A DNA stretch of 64,000 nt from Amphirosellinia nigrospora (GCA_004123355.1 SCHM01000003.1:7521058-7585057), one strand, 5' to 3'; shown: positions 36,301 to 48,901, numbered from the stretch's first letter. Made by a program: numbers and translations. The notes: generated from the sequence alone by a model not told the origin.

Positions 36301-38410
36301 GCGCCAAGCGACTTCAAGGTTGCGTCGCACGTCTCAATAGTTTTGAGGAACACAGGATATGCGGATAGTAGCTCTCTTCCCATGGCATACCATTGGGCGC
36401 CTTGACCATTGAAAACGAAACCAAGTCTTGAAGGTTGAGTTCGAGCTTGTACTGGACGATCCGCGGTGTCTGACAAGGCTTCTTCAAGCTGCGGCAGCGA
36501 TCCGGCTGATACAGCGATACTCCAGTTGAATCTAGACCGCCGCTCAGATAGAGTGTATGCTAGATCCTTATACGAGACCTCTGGCGACAGATGAATATGT
36601 GACCGGAGGTTTTCGATCATTCTTTTTGCGGTCTTTTCGTCACGCGCACTGAGTAAAAATAGCTTCTTCTCCGGGCCCGGATGCGTACCATTCACTCCGT
36701 TGACTTTGGCCCGCGAGATTTTGCGATGGAACTCAGCCTCTTCGAGAATCACATGAGTATTCGTCCCACCATATCCGAAGTTGTTCACGGATGCTCGCCG
36801 TATCACCGACGCGGGCCAGTCAGCGAGCTTTCTAGGAATCTAGTATCATAATTAGACGCTTTCCTTCGTCTAATCACCGAATCATCTTACCTTTATCCTG
36901 AGTCCCTCGAAGTCGATTTCAGGATTGGGCCTTTCAAAGTTTATGCTAGGTGCAATTCTTGATACCTCTAGAGATTTTGCAGTCTTGATGATGGCTGCTA
37001 AACCTGATGCGGCTTCGGTATGCCCAAGATTCGTCTTGACGGACGCGAGATAAACTGGCTGGTCTGCTGGCCTACTCTCACTTATGGCTGTTCCAATAGC
37101 GGTCGCCTCGATGGGATCACCTGCCTTGGTCCCTTTTTTTATGGTATTAGCTGCTTGATGCTGCGGCTGATCAACGCATATGTGATAGACTTAGCAAAAT
37201 GATATGACATTACTCACCTGTCCCATGCGCCTCGACGAGTGTGGTTTCGCCAGGGTCTAGGCCAGCCGACTCGTAGCACTCGCGTATAAGATTGCGCTGG
37301 GCATCAATATCGGGTGACGTGATAGTCGCCGTTTTACCATCCTGATTCACAGCAGTTTCCCTTATCACTGCGCGTATCGGGTCTCTTTCTCTCAGCGCAT
37401 CTTCAAGGCGCTTAACGATTAACACGGCGACTCCCTCACCGCGTCCATAACCCTGGGCCCGATGATCGAAAGCATAGCACTTGCCATCCGGGCCGCAGGA
37501 CCTAACATTATTAGCCTGCTTCTACTGGATTTATTTTGGCACGGATATTACCCTAGCGATGACAGATGACCAAAGAAGTCGGGATTGAAATTAATACACG
37601 CGCCTCCAACAATCGCACAGTCCGTCTCGCGAAGTCTAAGACTCTGACAAGCGAGGTGAAGGCCCACCAATGATGTAGAGCATCCAGTGTCGACGGCCGT
37701 ACTTGGGCCCTTTAGATCAAAGAAATGGGAAATGCGGTTGGCAGTCATGGCAGCGTAGTTTCCAGTGACGAACGCGCGAGAGACGTGAAGCGGGTCAGAC
37801 AGAAGGCGGTCGTGATAATCTTTGGTAAAAGATCCCGCGTACACGCCAGTTCGCGAGCCAGCCATCTTCTCCAGCGGGATACCAGCTGCGACACGACTTG
37901 TCAGTCCCGTTATTGCTGACTCTAAAGCATATGGTTAACTCTACCGCTCTCCATCGACTCAAACGTCAGCTCGAGGAGCATTCGAATCTGCGGATCCATG
38001 GCCTGTTCTCATTAGTTTTGGCGGGGATTATAAGGAGTTAGGACTTGCTCACCGCCGCAGCTTCAGACGACAAGTTGAAAAAGGAGGGGTCAAACAATCC
38101 CACATCTTCTTCCAGAAAATAACCGCCTTGAATGAACGACTAAGGATGTCATTTGTTAGAATCGCCGTTCCAGGATGATCACTAAGAACAGACCAACCGT
38201 GGCGGCCTTGTTCGGCTCTGGATGATGGAAGCTTGATCGGTTGAATCTTGACTCTGGTATCTCAGACCATGCACTCTTCCCTTGGGCGACGAAATTCCAT
38301 AGCTTTTCGGGACTGGTGATACCACCGGCAAACCGGCAAGCCATGCCGACTATAGCCAGTGGCTCGGTCTTTGGGCGGTTGTCGGTCATTGCGTTTCCAT
38401 TCATGATCAT
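30374..38410 (-). CDS. highly reducing polyketide synthase, KS-AT-DH-MT-ER-KR-ACP
   Basis: Iterative type I PKS making a reduced, C-methylated chain from malonyl-CoA and SAM. Domains from the N-terminus: KS with active Cys in D-T-G-C-S-T-S (near 37680), plus E-A-H-G-T-G and N-L-G-H; AT with G-Q-G-A-Q near 36390 and active Ser in A-H-S-T-G-E near 36140; DH with W-V-R-D-H near 35150; methyltransferase with E-I-G-A-G-T-G-G near 33760; ER with A-A-G-G-V-G near 32160; KR with G-G-L-T-G-I-G near 31480; ACP with D-S-L near 30490. No thioesterase follows. Introns by GT/AG and frame: 38140-38197, 38003-38052, 37886-37944, 37502-37551, 37133-37217, 36840-36890, 31542-31603, 31159-31220. Frame slips remain near 35985, 35880, 35848 (one extra base in an A run), 34175 and 30933. 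About 2,520 residues, normal. The start is 548 bp from a divergent P450. Confidence 0.93.
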
Positions 38411-38958
38411 AGCACTGGGATAAGTATCGGACAGAGGATTCTTAATGAGCTACACTATCTAGGTATACTTAATCATAAGTTCAATGATACACAGAAACCT
38501 CATTTCAGTAACTATTCAAGTTTAGTCGAATACCCTCTACTATTTACATATCTCTATGATGGCCGACCAAGTGATTTCTTGCAGCGCTGATGTTCGGATC
38601 AGCCACAATGTGTATTCTATTCCCTCCTAGCCTTACCCGGAGTATGAGTGGTTTAGACTGTGAATGTCGGGCTGATGGCCGTCGAGGGGACTTTGTTAGT
38701 GAACCGAGGGAAGATGCAACGTGACGAGGCGGCAACGCCACAAGTGAAGTCCGGGACTTACGGCTTATGGTATCTGCCGACTCGGAGATTTATCGCCACC
38801 CTCTAGGATGGGGCTAGCTGAAGGGCAAGGCAGTCATTCAAAATGCAGCTTGACCGGGGCAAAAGAACTCACCGATACTCTCTATAACCTAATCAATCTC
38901 TTCTAGCCGGATTATCGTACGATAACGCACGTTGAATAAAGTCCTAAACTCTAATGCT
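38411..38958. promoter_or_regulatory. bidirectional upstream region of PKS and P450-1
   Basis: This 548-bp stretch separates the PKS start (minus) from the P450-1 start (plus), so both genes are probably co-controlled from it. It contains several CGG triplets of the kind bound by Zn2Cys6 proteins (for example near 38594 and 38907), but no perfect AflR site TCG-N5-CGA that I can see. Confidence 0.45.
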
Positions 38959-41039
38959 ATGATTGGGCAGAGAATAATGTCATCTGTGTTTTCTACTATC
39001 GATCTATGGACCTACCTAGTTGTCTTCGGGATATGTGTAGTAAGTGATCAAACCTTGTCTCTGTTGAAACTACTTGGCTTAAAAGCTAAGAGATACAACA
39101 AACTAGATATTTCTTCGAATAGCATGGAGTATCATCCATAATCTGTTCTATCACCCGCTTGCTCGATTTCCCGGTCCGAAGTTAGCATGTACCAGCAATG
39201 TGAGGCATCTTGACTTGATATGTCGACATGATGAGAGTGGGTTAACAATAGTGGTCGGCAGATCCCTTACAGCTACTGGTTTCTGGGCGGTCGCCAGCCC
39301 TTCAAGGTCCTGGAACTTCACCTAAAATATGGTTCGTAACATACCTGCTAGTGTTCCTCGCATGTATTGTTCGCTTAGAAAAGTCTCAGGTCCTGTCGTG
39401 CGTGTGGCTCCTAACGAGTTATCTTTCAACACTCCGAATTCCTGGAGAGACATATATAGCCATCGACAAGGCCAAAAGACGTTCGTCAAGAGCGACTTTT
39501 ATGATGGCGGGAGCTTCGCAAGCAGAGGAGTTCACTCGATCGTAACCGAACGAGATGTAGACGCCCATGCTGAGATGCGCAAATATCTCGCGCCCGCTTT
39601 CTCAGACCGCGCCCTGAGCGAGCAGGAAGCCTTGATATCGCATAGCATTGATAAGTTCCTCAACCTTCTACCCACACAGAAAAAGGGGTACGATATAAGT
39701 AAGGGATATGAGATGTTGACATTTGACATCATTGGCGACCTGGCATTTGGAGAGTCATTTGGCGCGATTGAGAGTGGTAAGCAAACCGAGTCCCCATATG
39801 AATAATTCGTGCGGTTCTATCAGTCTCTCTATCTTCGAGGATGGATCTAATGAATTTAATGAAGCTGAACCTCATCCCTGGATCTCCATCATTTTAGGCG
39901 CCTTGACGCAAGGTGCGCTGGCAGACGTGTTTAAACGCTTCCCACGTTGGGAAAAGTACTCATGGTTGTGCTGCGTCCCCAAATAAAGAAGCTCACAAAG
40001 GACACAGCCACCGTCGAGGACATGGCAATTGATTTAGTGAAACGGTTAGTTGAATTCTCACCTCTGAATACAATTTTCGGTATGCTCATTGAAAATGTAA
40101 CAGGCGGGTTAGTCGAGAGTCGTCACGAAAAGACTTCTTCACGCGACTCTTGGTCAGCGGTAGCGAAAAGAGCGTGTCGGTCTTACAGCTTGCAGCTCAC
40201 GCATCAGATTTCGGTGTGTATAAAACCCTCCCGTGCCCGATCCCGTCCAAGTTCTGTGATGCGAGACTTAAATACCTCGACTGACATGTTTCTATGCACG
40301 CAGTGATAGCGGGAAGCGAGACCACGGCGAACGTTCTCTCAACTATCACTTATTACATGCTACGAAATCCAGAGATTGAAAGAAAATTGCGGGAAGAAGT
40401 TCGGAGCAATTTCAGGCGCTATGAAGACATAGATGGAAGATCAACTCAGGCCTTATCTTATCTCAAGGCCACGATCTTAGAGGGCATGCGCATCTATCCG
40501 CCGTTACCCTTCGCGCTCCCGCGTGTGGTGCCGGAGCGCGGAGCTGAAGTGGATGGCCACTTCTTGCCCGCCGACGTAAGTAGATCAAACCATCTTGGAG
40601 AGTTGAGACAACTAAGGCGGAACTGACTTGGCGTAGGTAATCGTCTCGACCAACCCGGTTGCAGCGTGTCTAGATCACCGCAACTTTCACGAGCCTGAGA
40701 GCTTCTTTCCAGAGAGGTGGCTCGGGGATAATACTCAGGACTTGTCCGATGCATCACAGCCTTTCTCGCTCGGCACAAGGTCATGCATGGACGAAGGTAA
40801 GTTGATTTTGTCACTGTAGCTAATACGCTCTTGTTAACCTGTTCTGACTCTTCACTTGTGCCAGTCTCGGGTTGCTGGAGCTGCGGTTAACTCTCGCTAA
40901 GCTGTTGTGGAAGTATGAACTGGAGCTATTAAATCCGTCCATAGACTGGCATCGGGACTCTCTGATGCAAACAATTTGGCAGAAACCGAAGCTTGCGGTC
41001 AAGACTATACGAGTTGACGAAGATGAATTGATCAAGTGA
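38959..41039 (+). CDS. cytochrome P450 1 (CYP65-like, isotrichodermin-hydroxylase type)
   Basis: Membrane-anchored heme monooxygenase, likely hydroxylating the terpene or its ester. The start at 38959 precedes one N-terminal helix. Seen: R-V-A-P-N-E-L-S-F near 39400-39430, K-S-D-F-Y-D typical of this group near 39490, I-helix A-G-S-E-T-T near 40307-40325, E-G-M-R (ExxR) near 40479-40492, P-E-R-W near 40710, and the heme segment F-S-L-G-T-R-S-C near 40762-40785. Introns interrupt the N-terminal half, the segment before the I helix, after residue D-V near 40576, and after the heme motif. One-base slips occur near 39955 and just after the heme Cys (about 40790). The C-terminal part resumes at about 40864 and ends at TGA 41037-41039. 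Closely resembles P450-3 in this window. Confidence 0.88.
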
Positions 41040-41269
41040 GATTGTGGGATGAGGTCGCAAAATTTAGACACGCTAATTTGTGAAGTTGAAGGGAAATGTA
41101 GTGGACTGCGCCGGCCATGACTAGATGGGGAAGTTTCCGAAAGAAAACCAATATATCACATGATTCGCAATGACTTTTCAATCAATTTCGCCATCTTCGT
41201 AATAATCACTTCGATTTCTCTGTCGTAACTATTAATACTGGCCGCATCACGAATGCACCGGCTCTGAAG

Positions 41270-42333
41270 ATGGCAGCACTGCAAATCGATGAAGCCTCAA
41301 TTCCATCCCTGGAAGGAAAGACGGCGGTCATCACAGGTGAGTTACCAATCACGTTACCGAAGACAAGCAGTATGTTAAGTAAAGCTATCAAGGTGGCGCA
41401 TCCGGCATCGGACTCGCCGCAGCCACCATTCTAGCTAACAAGGGGGCCCATGTATACATTCTCGACCTGAATCCACCCCCAAAAGACCTACACACTGACA
41501 AGTTTCACTATCATGAATGTGACGTGACAAATTGGCACCAGCTCCGAGACATCGTCGACGGAATCCGCGGCTCGATCTCGCATTCGCCAACGCCGGCGTT
41601 GTCGAGAGCGTCGACTATTTCGCCGACGTGCTCGATGCTGACGGCAAGCTACAGGAGCCCACGTACGACGATGTTTTGGGTGTTAACTTCGCCGCCGTCG
41701 TCAACTTCGTGAAGCTCGCGTGGAGCTCGATGAGGAGGAATAAGATTCAAGGCAGCATTGTTATCACCACCAGCGCGACAGCGTACGCTCCGGAGCAGTC
41801 CTTGCCTGTGTTTGCGGGGGCGAAACTGGCGGTGAGTACAGCCCCTATTTACTGTCGACTGCTCGGTTCGCCAATTTACAAGTGGAGGAGAGAGAAAGAT
41901 ATTGTGTTGACATTTTCTGACGTACGTATGCTAGCTCGTCGGATTGATCCGCGCCTTGCGATCGGTCATCACTAAAGACGGCATTACCATCAACGGAGTA
42001 GCGCCAGCGGCAACCAGAACGAAGCTCTTGCCTGAACACCTGGCCGCACCCATTGTCGCGATGGGGCTGCCTGTCAGCACGGCCGAGTTCGTCGGTCTCG
42101 CGCTAATCTATTCGGCAACAGCCAGACAGGCGCGACGCGTGGAAGCGTATGGCAAGGAAGGTGAGGGTGAAATCTGGACGGACGAGCGGTGGAATGGACG
42201 AGTGATTGTGACGCTCGGGGAAAGCTATACAGAAGTGGAGGAACCGATCGCAGATTTGAGGCCATTTTGGTTCGGGCGCGAAAATACGCGGTTGACGCGA
42301 TTGCAGCAGGCCGCCACTGACTTTATTCGTTGA
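41270..42333 (+). CDS. short-chain dehydrogenase/reductase 1, catalytic Tyr replaced by Phe
   Basis: Classical-type SDR. The start at 41270 is followed by T-A-V-I-T, an intron (GTGAGT at about 41338 to about 41391) and the G-G-A-S-G-I-G cofactor motif. N-A-G is at about 41590, and the catalytic Ser is in I-T-T-S near 41765-41775. The position normally held by the catalytic Tyr, 13 residues after that Ser and four before Lys, is Phe (F-A-G-A-K, near 41809-41825). A second intron runs from about 41832 to 41935. The frame slips by one base near 41577 before L-D-L-A-F-A-N-A-G. Length about 300 residues. Either the enzyme has lost redox activity or it works by another mechanism, or the base is a sequencing error. 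It lies between P450-1 and the regulator, inside the cluster. Confidence 0.83.
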
Positions 42334-43786
42334 TATGACGTGGCTCGTCAATTAGTGTTCCTACGAATAACCAGGCACAACTTTGTAGCATAGGAAGCTT
42401 ATATGTGTGTATTTGATTCTACATAGATGAAGTTAAGGCTTCCTGGTAGGTATCAGAATTCGGGTTATCCTAGCAGTACATGATTGACATTATCAAATCC
42501 TAATCTCTGCATAGTAGTAGACTTCTTCTAATCTTTGTGATCAACTCATATGTCTTTGGTCATGATTTGACCTCCTCGGCTTAGTTACATTAGTTAGGTA
42601 GTCTACCTTGTTCATTAATGGAGGACTCCCATAGTAATGCTAGTGTAGTCACGCTTATGACCGGCTTGACTTGTTGCCTATGGCTTTACGAACAAGGTGC
42701 AGTAGGTAAGACAACGCAGACACACGTCTACCCCCCCTTTTCACGACGGGACTGCCAGCGCTGACCCGGATCAATGTGTCCGCTTGTGGTACCTTGGTAA
42801 GCATGGCGCGCGATTTATATACTGACATCGCATACTTGCCGTATAGGCGAGGTAGAATCAAGTCTCACTTACATCTAACTAGCCTAAAAGTTTGATCGGC
42901 GTTGGCTTCTGTTAAGAAAAGCGGCATGACGAATCATGATTCGATTACGCCACTAAGCGCGTCTCGTCTGATAAAGGGGGCCAGGCCTCATAAGCTGCGT
43001 CCACGGTGCAACGTAGGACAGCCGGAATGCAACATTACGGCATATAAGTTACGTACGTACCCATAAGCTAATTCTCTGCATCTCTCGATATTACGTTAGT
43101 AACTGAGTAAGCCATCACCATCTGCTTTACCCCTCGATGTTGGAAGAGCGCATTGTAATAGAAATTTCCTGCGATCTTGAGTCGTAAGCACGAGGGACCA
43201 ATGTCGTCATGTCTTGTGCCCGGATAGACGAAAATGATTTAGTAACATACTTAGGCAACTAGTTTTAAAAGAAACATTGAAGCATCTCGGACGACAGTAA
43301 CTACAACCCAGCCATCACGGTAGAGGAGCGCCTCTTGCGAGACTATCTTTTAGGGAATTGTAATGCCGTAGTTTAAGCATCTCACATGCAGATCTAGTCT
43401 CAGCTGCAGGTAAGAAATAAGAAAGGGCTGGCTTACGCCACGCTGCTCCCATTTGATACTGGGCCCTATATTTGGTCCTATGGCGTACGAGGGAACGGCA
43501 GGACTGCCTTGTTTATGCCGCTGCTCAGTCAATATTGGGGTCCAGGACCTACTAGCTTCGGAATCTTTCAAGGTAAGTCGGCTGCATTCCTTAGCGCCCG
43601 CGTCTTGAGGCCATATGATGACTACTGCACACGGCTTCAGCTCTATTTAGATGCATGGACTTCCTTGTATGGGGGCGCAACCGACGCCATATGGATTCCT
43701 ATTTGTATCCTATTGTGTGCAGAATACTATCGTATATTTAAAAAAACATCAAAATAGCTAAGTACGTTGCCAATCATGGCGCATAT
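42334..43786. other. gene-free spacer
   Basis: Nothing is recognisable. The short open frame at 43509-43757 carries no motif. The region separates the convergent SDR and regulator genes and probably holds both 3' flanks. Confidence 0.4.
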
Positions 43787-45150
43787 TCAGGCTGTAGGCT
43801 GTGTCACTTTACTCAACAACCCATGCGTCCGTCTCTGCATTGCATCCATCTTCCTACGCTTCCCCAGAGGATCTGTCACACCCTTCAGCCTATGAATGAA
43901 GTTATCCAACGCCCTCAGCTGCATGGTCAGAACCGCCCGTATCAGCACACTCCACTCGCTGACACAGTCAATCTCGAACTCGCCCAGCGAAATCAGCCAC
44001 GGCGCATTCGCGGCGCCGATCACACTAGTACACGGGCTATTATGCATGATCTCGAAATACTTACTCACTATCATCTCGCAGATGGTGGTTAAACGATCGG
44101 TTAGCAATCCGAGGATCGAGACGTTTTCGGGCTTCACCTGGCAAGATGAACAGGTAAGAAGGGAATCGCCGCAACGTAGGGCTTCTTTGAGTCTGGAAAG
44201 CCACGCGCCAGGCTCTTGCACAGACCCCTCTTCGTGAAGACAGTCGACTTCCTCCAGAAGTAACACAACCCGCTGGAGACATTGGCAGGCTCCTCGTGGT
44301 TGGCAATCAGGCCCCAATCGATTTTTGGACAAACTCGCAGCATCGTTAGTTAAAGTGGTATGAGAACTCAAATTCGGATAGTTCATAGTAGTTAAGATGC
44401 TTGCAGGTGTATCGGGTAATGAGATGTCGTTGTAGCTTGGTACGAAGACCTCATCTCTTGCAATAGACATCTGAAATAGGTTGGCGGTTCCATGACCCAT
44501 AACTTCGAGCTCGCTCATGTTTTTGAATTGGAGCATATTGGACTCGTGTGAAGTATCTTGCCACGACATTGAGCTTCCAGTGATTTCCCGAGGAGTAACC
44601 GGGCCTGTGAGACGGGTTAATTTTGAGTCCGCTTCATGGGCCTCATATTGCCCCATGTCGATGATTGAGTTTCCGGAGACGATTGAATCGGTGCGCGACG
44701 GGATAAAAGGGGTAAGTAGATCGGGGGTGGGAGGTTCAGATGCGGTATAGGATTGCAATGCCTCAGCCCCAGATGGAGATTTCAGTCTCGTTGACGATAG
44801 AGTGTCCGATGCACTTGGCCGATCCGCATCATTGTTCCCGCATGGTTTCGCAGAGTTGTCCTCAGTCTTTCTTTTACGTCCTCTGCCTCTTGTCCCAGGC
44901 TCCGCATAGATGCATTCTTGCACCAACGTCAGACATCGTGTACAGCCTGATTTCTGTCCGGAACAGCGGAGCTAGATATTCTTATTAATATGCTGAGAAA
45001 GAGGGAGCCGACAATTGTGGAAAGTTTACTTACCTTCTTGATTCGGCAACTGTTACATGCCTGCTGTGCTAATGGCCGGGCAGTTTCGGGATCAAAACCC
45101 TGTTGCTGGTGTGTTTCATTGACTTTTTTCAAGTTCCAAGTCTGTAGCAT
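43787..45150 (-). CDS. AflR-like Zn2Cys6 pathway regulator
   Basis: Likely cluster-specific activator. ATG at 45148-45150 starts a protein of about 418 residues. The zinc cluster is split by an intron at 44972-45033: C-N-S-C-R-I-K-K lies in exon 1, and the remaining cysteines follow at about 44945-44965 and 44900-44930, giving C-x2-C-x6-C-x6-C-x2-C-x6-C. A basic linker R-G-R-G-R-K-R-K-T-E follows. The C-terminal half carries the C-Q-C-L-Q-R-V-V-L-L-L-E-E-V type block and the T-C-S-S-C motif of the AflR family. The reading frame is intact, unlike most long genes here. It should bind CGG-containing sites upstream of the cluster genes and activate them; this is inferred from family and position. 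Confidence 0.85.
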
Positions 45151-47065
45151 ATCTTTCTTTGTCGAAACAGTATCTCACGGTGTATAGGGTAGATTTGACA
45201 ACGCAACATACAAACAAAGAAGTCTTGGCAGAATAGAATAACTTCTATCTCTCAGCATGGTCGAAGTGAAAAGAAACTACACATTATGTTGTGACAAATC
45301 GAAAGAGGGACAGGAGACTTGTTGAGTGTTATGTGCATTTCTGACATTTCTGGTCATAGATACCTTTGGGGGCTATAAAATTCAAGCTAATGCAATGAGC
45401 AGGAATGAATAATTAAGGCTGAGGGCTCAATACCAAAGCGGTAATGTATCTTGATATTTCAGCAACAAAAAAATGGAGAAGCCCTCCTCAGCCAATAAGA
45501 CGACATTCCAGCACACAGGCCCTTGAAGATAAGTCTACAGGGGTGTATCTCAGTGACACGTCGACTTTTTCTTTAGCCTCTTTGGTCTCCGGTCCTGCGC
45601 CAACCCACAACCAGGACAAAGAGCGAATATGTTTTTCTTTCAGTCGCCACTCGCCCTACCCGCTCACACAAGGCTCGTCTGCTAGTATTTTATGATCATA
45701 TCCACATTAAAATCGCTCCACCCTAGGTACCTAGGTAGATAGGGATAGGCGGCCCTTAGCTGATTGGTAGCAATACAGCCTGCCTAAAATGCGATACTCC
45801 CTTTCGAAGATGACATTAGCAGCCATGAATTAACTGTCACCGGTTTTCTTCGGGCCGTCGCGTACAGACAAGTCTTAGCCCTTTGGTTAGATCTCCCACG
45901 CTATTGCCTTCAGGTTTTGTTGAGCAGAATATTATGGATATAGGCTAGAATGCTGAAAAGATGAAAAGTACTTCACTGTGGAAATAAAAAGACTTCCAGA
46001 CAACAAGCGTTGTAGATCACTAGTGGTTTGAACTTCTTTTGAAATGACCCCTGAAAAGACCCCTTTCCTACACATTCTCAGCCTCCGACAACAATAAGAT
46101 ATAAGGTTTTAATGTAAGTGCTTATATTTACGTTTTTGTTGTATGTCTCAAATCGTGTAACTAAGCCGCATGTTGTGCTACTCCGTGGCAGTAAATCTAT
46201 TGTAGGCTTGAAACATTTCCAGATGCGGTACAACTCTCGCATATCATTAGTGGGTGGTGAGATTACGCCAGTGGCCCAGCCCTACCGAGCGGTAATAAGC
46301 AATGTCTCGGATTCAGCTTCGTAATTTTAAGCTCGCCCTTAAGAAACTTTGCAACTCACCTCCACATGAGCTACTCAAGACAGAAAATCCCGAAGACCCC
46401 AAACCCTGGATTATGTAACTAGGCAGTATCCCTGGCCGACTCTGTGGCTTGCCAAGACATAGCATCCTTACATGATAGGAGGTCAGAAGAGGGGTAAGCA
46501 TTTAATAGTATAATTCCGGCCGTGAACCGACCCACCGGAGACTTGAATATGCGGCTGGGCTTAGCTGCACCTCCTAAAGTTCCTCCGAAAGGACTACAAG
46601 CGTTATATCCCTACGTGCTGACATAGAGTTAGCGCGTATATTTCCACAGTTTGCTTGATGACGATTGTATCTCTCTCATCTCTAATTCGTTGGTAGAGTA
46701 GAAATGGCCTTCAATGAAACGCGGGGAGGATATCAGGTATTCTCATGCTTTGTGGCGTCGATTTATCTGGTCACCGAAAAAGACAGTTCTGAACGGCAAC
46801 GGGGAAACGTGAACCCGACAATTGAAAAAAGATACGGGTTTCACTCTTGTTGTCCAAAGGACTTTTTTCGATTCAATCCCAGTTTTCAAAGGCGGCCTAA
46901 GTTTCATCTCTGGTTCGGTTTACAATTGAGCAAATCAACCGCTGCAGACACGTAGCCAACAGAGCTTGTGTAAATTAAGAATCAAGAGGCTTTTCAACTA
47001 TAAACCATCGACCATAACGTGTCCCAGACTTAGTTGTGACAAAGGGAGTTGCATAGAACGAAAAC
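45151..47065. other. spacer with palindrome, no supported gene
   Basis: Upstream of both the regulator (minus) and SDR 2 (plus), so it contains both promoters. Weak open frames at 45444-45695 and 46704-46955 have no domain support. Carries a copy of TACCTAGGTA at 45728-45737, inside the larger palindrome CCTAGGTACCTAGG (45722-45735). Confidence 0.4.
45722..45737. repeat. palindrome TACCTAGGTA, copy 3 (compound)
   Basis: Two overlapping palindromes, CCTAGGTACCTAGG and TACCTAGGTA, lie in the regulator's upstream region about 570 bp before its start. Confidence 0.5.
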
Positions 47066-48038
47066 ATGTGGAGCCCAGCAAAAGACATTGTCAGTCTCAA
47101 GGACAAGGTCATCTTGATCACCGGGGGTGAGCGTGATTAATTCCAGTTACCATGCTCAGTTGCTAACCTTGTTCCTAGGGACTGCTGGTGTAGGTAGAGA
47201 GTGTGTACTCCAGCTAGCGCCCAAAAATGCTGGACACATCTACTTTACAGGGCGAAGCATTGAGCGCGGCAACGCCGTTATCAAGGAATCAACTGAAAGA
47301 GGCGACACCACACCCCTGAAATTCCTGGAATGTGACTTGTCGAGCCTCGCATCGGTCCAGGCGGCTGCTCAGCAGATCCTATCGGAGCAGGGCCGCCTCG
47401 ATGTTCTGGTCGCTAACGCCGGCGTCATGAACAAGCCCCCGAGCCTAACGACCGATGGTTACGAGATGCAATTCGCCACCAACTTCCTCGGCCATGCCCT
47501 TTTCATCAAAAAGCTGTTGCCCCTCATGCAGCGTTCTCTCAAGCTCCCTGGCGCTGACGTGCGCATCGTCGAGGTGACCAGCATCGGATTTCGCGGCGCG
47601 CCGTCCGGAGGCATCCACTTCGACGACCTCAAGACAGAGCAGAACTTCCCGGTCCGGGGCGGCATGGTCCGGTATGGCCAAAGCAAACTGGCCGCCGTTT
47701 TGTACGCGCAGGAACTCGCCCGTCGGTTCCCCCAAATCACTTCCATGAGCGTGACACCGGGCATCGTGGACACGGAGCTCGTGGCAAGTCAGGGGGCGGT
47801 GCAGCGGGGCCTCATCTGGTTGTTCGCGACTGTGCTCCAGGGCGGCCTGCTCTCGCCTGAGCAGGCCGCTGCTAGCGAGCTCTGGTGTGGTTTTGGCCCC
47901 AAAGACAAGATTGTACAGGGCGCCTTTTACGAACCTGTGGGTAAGCTCTCAAAGGCCACTACTCAGCATAGTAGGGACAAAGACCTTGCGAAGAAGCTAT
48001 GGGAGTGGACGGACAAGGAACTAGAGAAGTGGGTTTGA
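47066..48038 (+). CDS. short-chain dehydrogenase/reductase 2 (WWOX/retinol-dehydrogenase-like)
   Basis: An intact SDR of about 306 residues, likely oxidising or reducing an alcohol or ketone on the pathway intermediate. Exon 1 (47066-47126) carries the start of the T-G-G-T-A-G-V-G cofactor motif, which is completed after a 52-bp intron at 47127-47178. N-A-G-V-M is near 47417-47431, catalytic Ser in V-T-S-I near 47575-47586, and the active pair Y-G-Q-S-K near 47674-47688. The conserved P-G segment (T-P-G-I-V-D-T) follows near 47757. The frame is uninterrupted to the TGA at 48036-48038. A distinct family branch from SDR 1, so not a recent duplicate. Confidence 0.9.
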
Positions 48039-48901
48039 AGCCAACATGGAAGTATATTGTAGTTCTGTTTCTGTTTATGAGTGTATTAGTCAACGACGAT
48101 GAAGATTCAAGCGCTTCTGGAAGGACTCCATTGTGATCTAGAGTTGTGAGAGAGCTGTCGTCATTATTTTAGTTCGCCCACGCCATATAAGCCAAAACAA
48201 TGGCACGTTGGCACGTGTAGAACTGCTAATCCTGTGCCTTCGGGTTCCTGTGCCAGAACCTTTTATTTTTGGTATGTCCTGAAACTGGAGTCTCATAAGG
48301 AAATGGCTAAGTGATGGAACTCTTCACTCGATATCTATTTTATCTCTTCTACTTTTGTACCTGCTTCATGGTTTTATATACAAGACTTCCAGCACACGGG
48401 CGTGACATGCCTAAAATGGGGCTTAGTGAGTGCTATCGATATTGCCTCTTAAGATAAAAAATAATCAAGAATCAGCTCACTTGAAACGTAATAAAGAACC
48501 ATAGAAGGCCTATAAATCAAGAAGTAGCCAACTTTTCTGAACATGCTCAACCACTAGTGAAAATTACATGACCTAAACATTCGCATGCACCGGGCCAACA
48601 TTCCCTCTTATATAAATAGGAGGATATCAATTACTGGATAGGGGATAATTGTTAAAAGCGTCGGAATTATCCAAAATTGGTTGTCACTTGTGGCGCTCGG
48701 TCCCGGGTTTATAACCAGTCCGGCTGGGACCGATCCATTGGGGTTTTATTTTGAGTGAACTTCGTTTAATTTCTACTATCTTGCACTTGGGCGCAGCGTA
48801 CACAACGTTTTCTGATCTTTGTCTAAAATTAAGAAACGAGTAACAAGGAAATCGTCATAATCACAATCACCATCGCGCAGGTACTATCAAACAACTCTAA
48901 T
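48039..48901. promoter_or_regulatory. upstream region of the MFS gene with a CGGTCCC inverted repeat
   Basis: No gene is seen in this 860-bp stretch. CGGTCCC at 48698-48704 is repeated in inverted form as GGGACCG at 48726-48732, with 21 bp between, about 170 bp before the transporter start. CGG inverted repeats are typical targets of Zn2Cys6 dimers, so this is a candidate operator; unproven. Confidence 0.4.

Noticed and set aside
43509-43757. An 82-codon plus-strand frame between SDR 1 and the regulator
   Set aside because: No domain, no splice partners and no neighbouring coding signal; likely chance.
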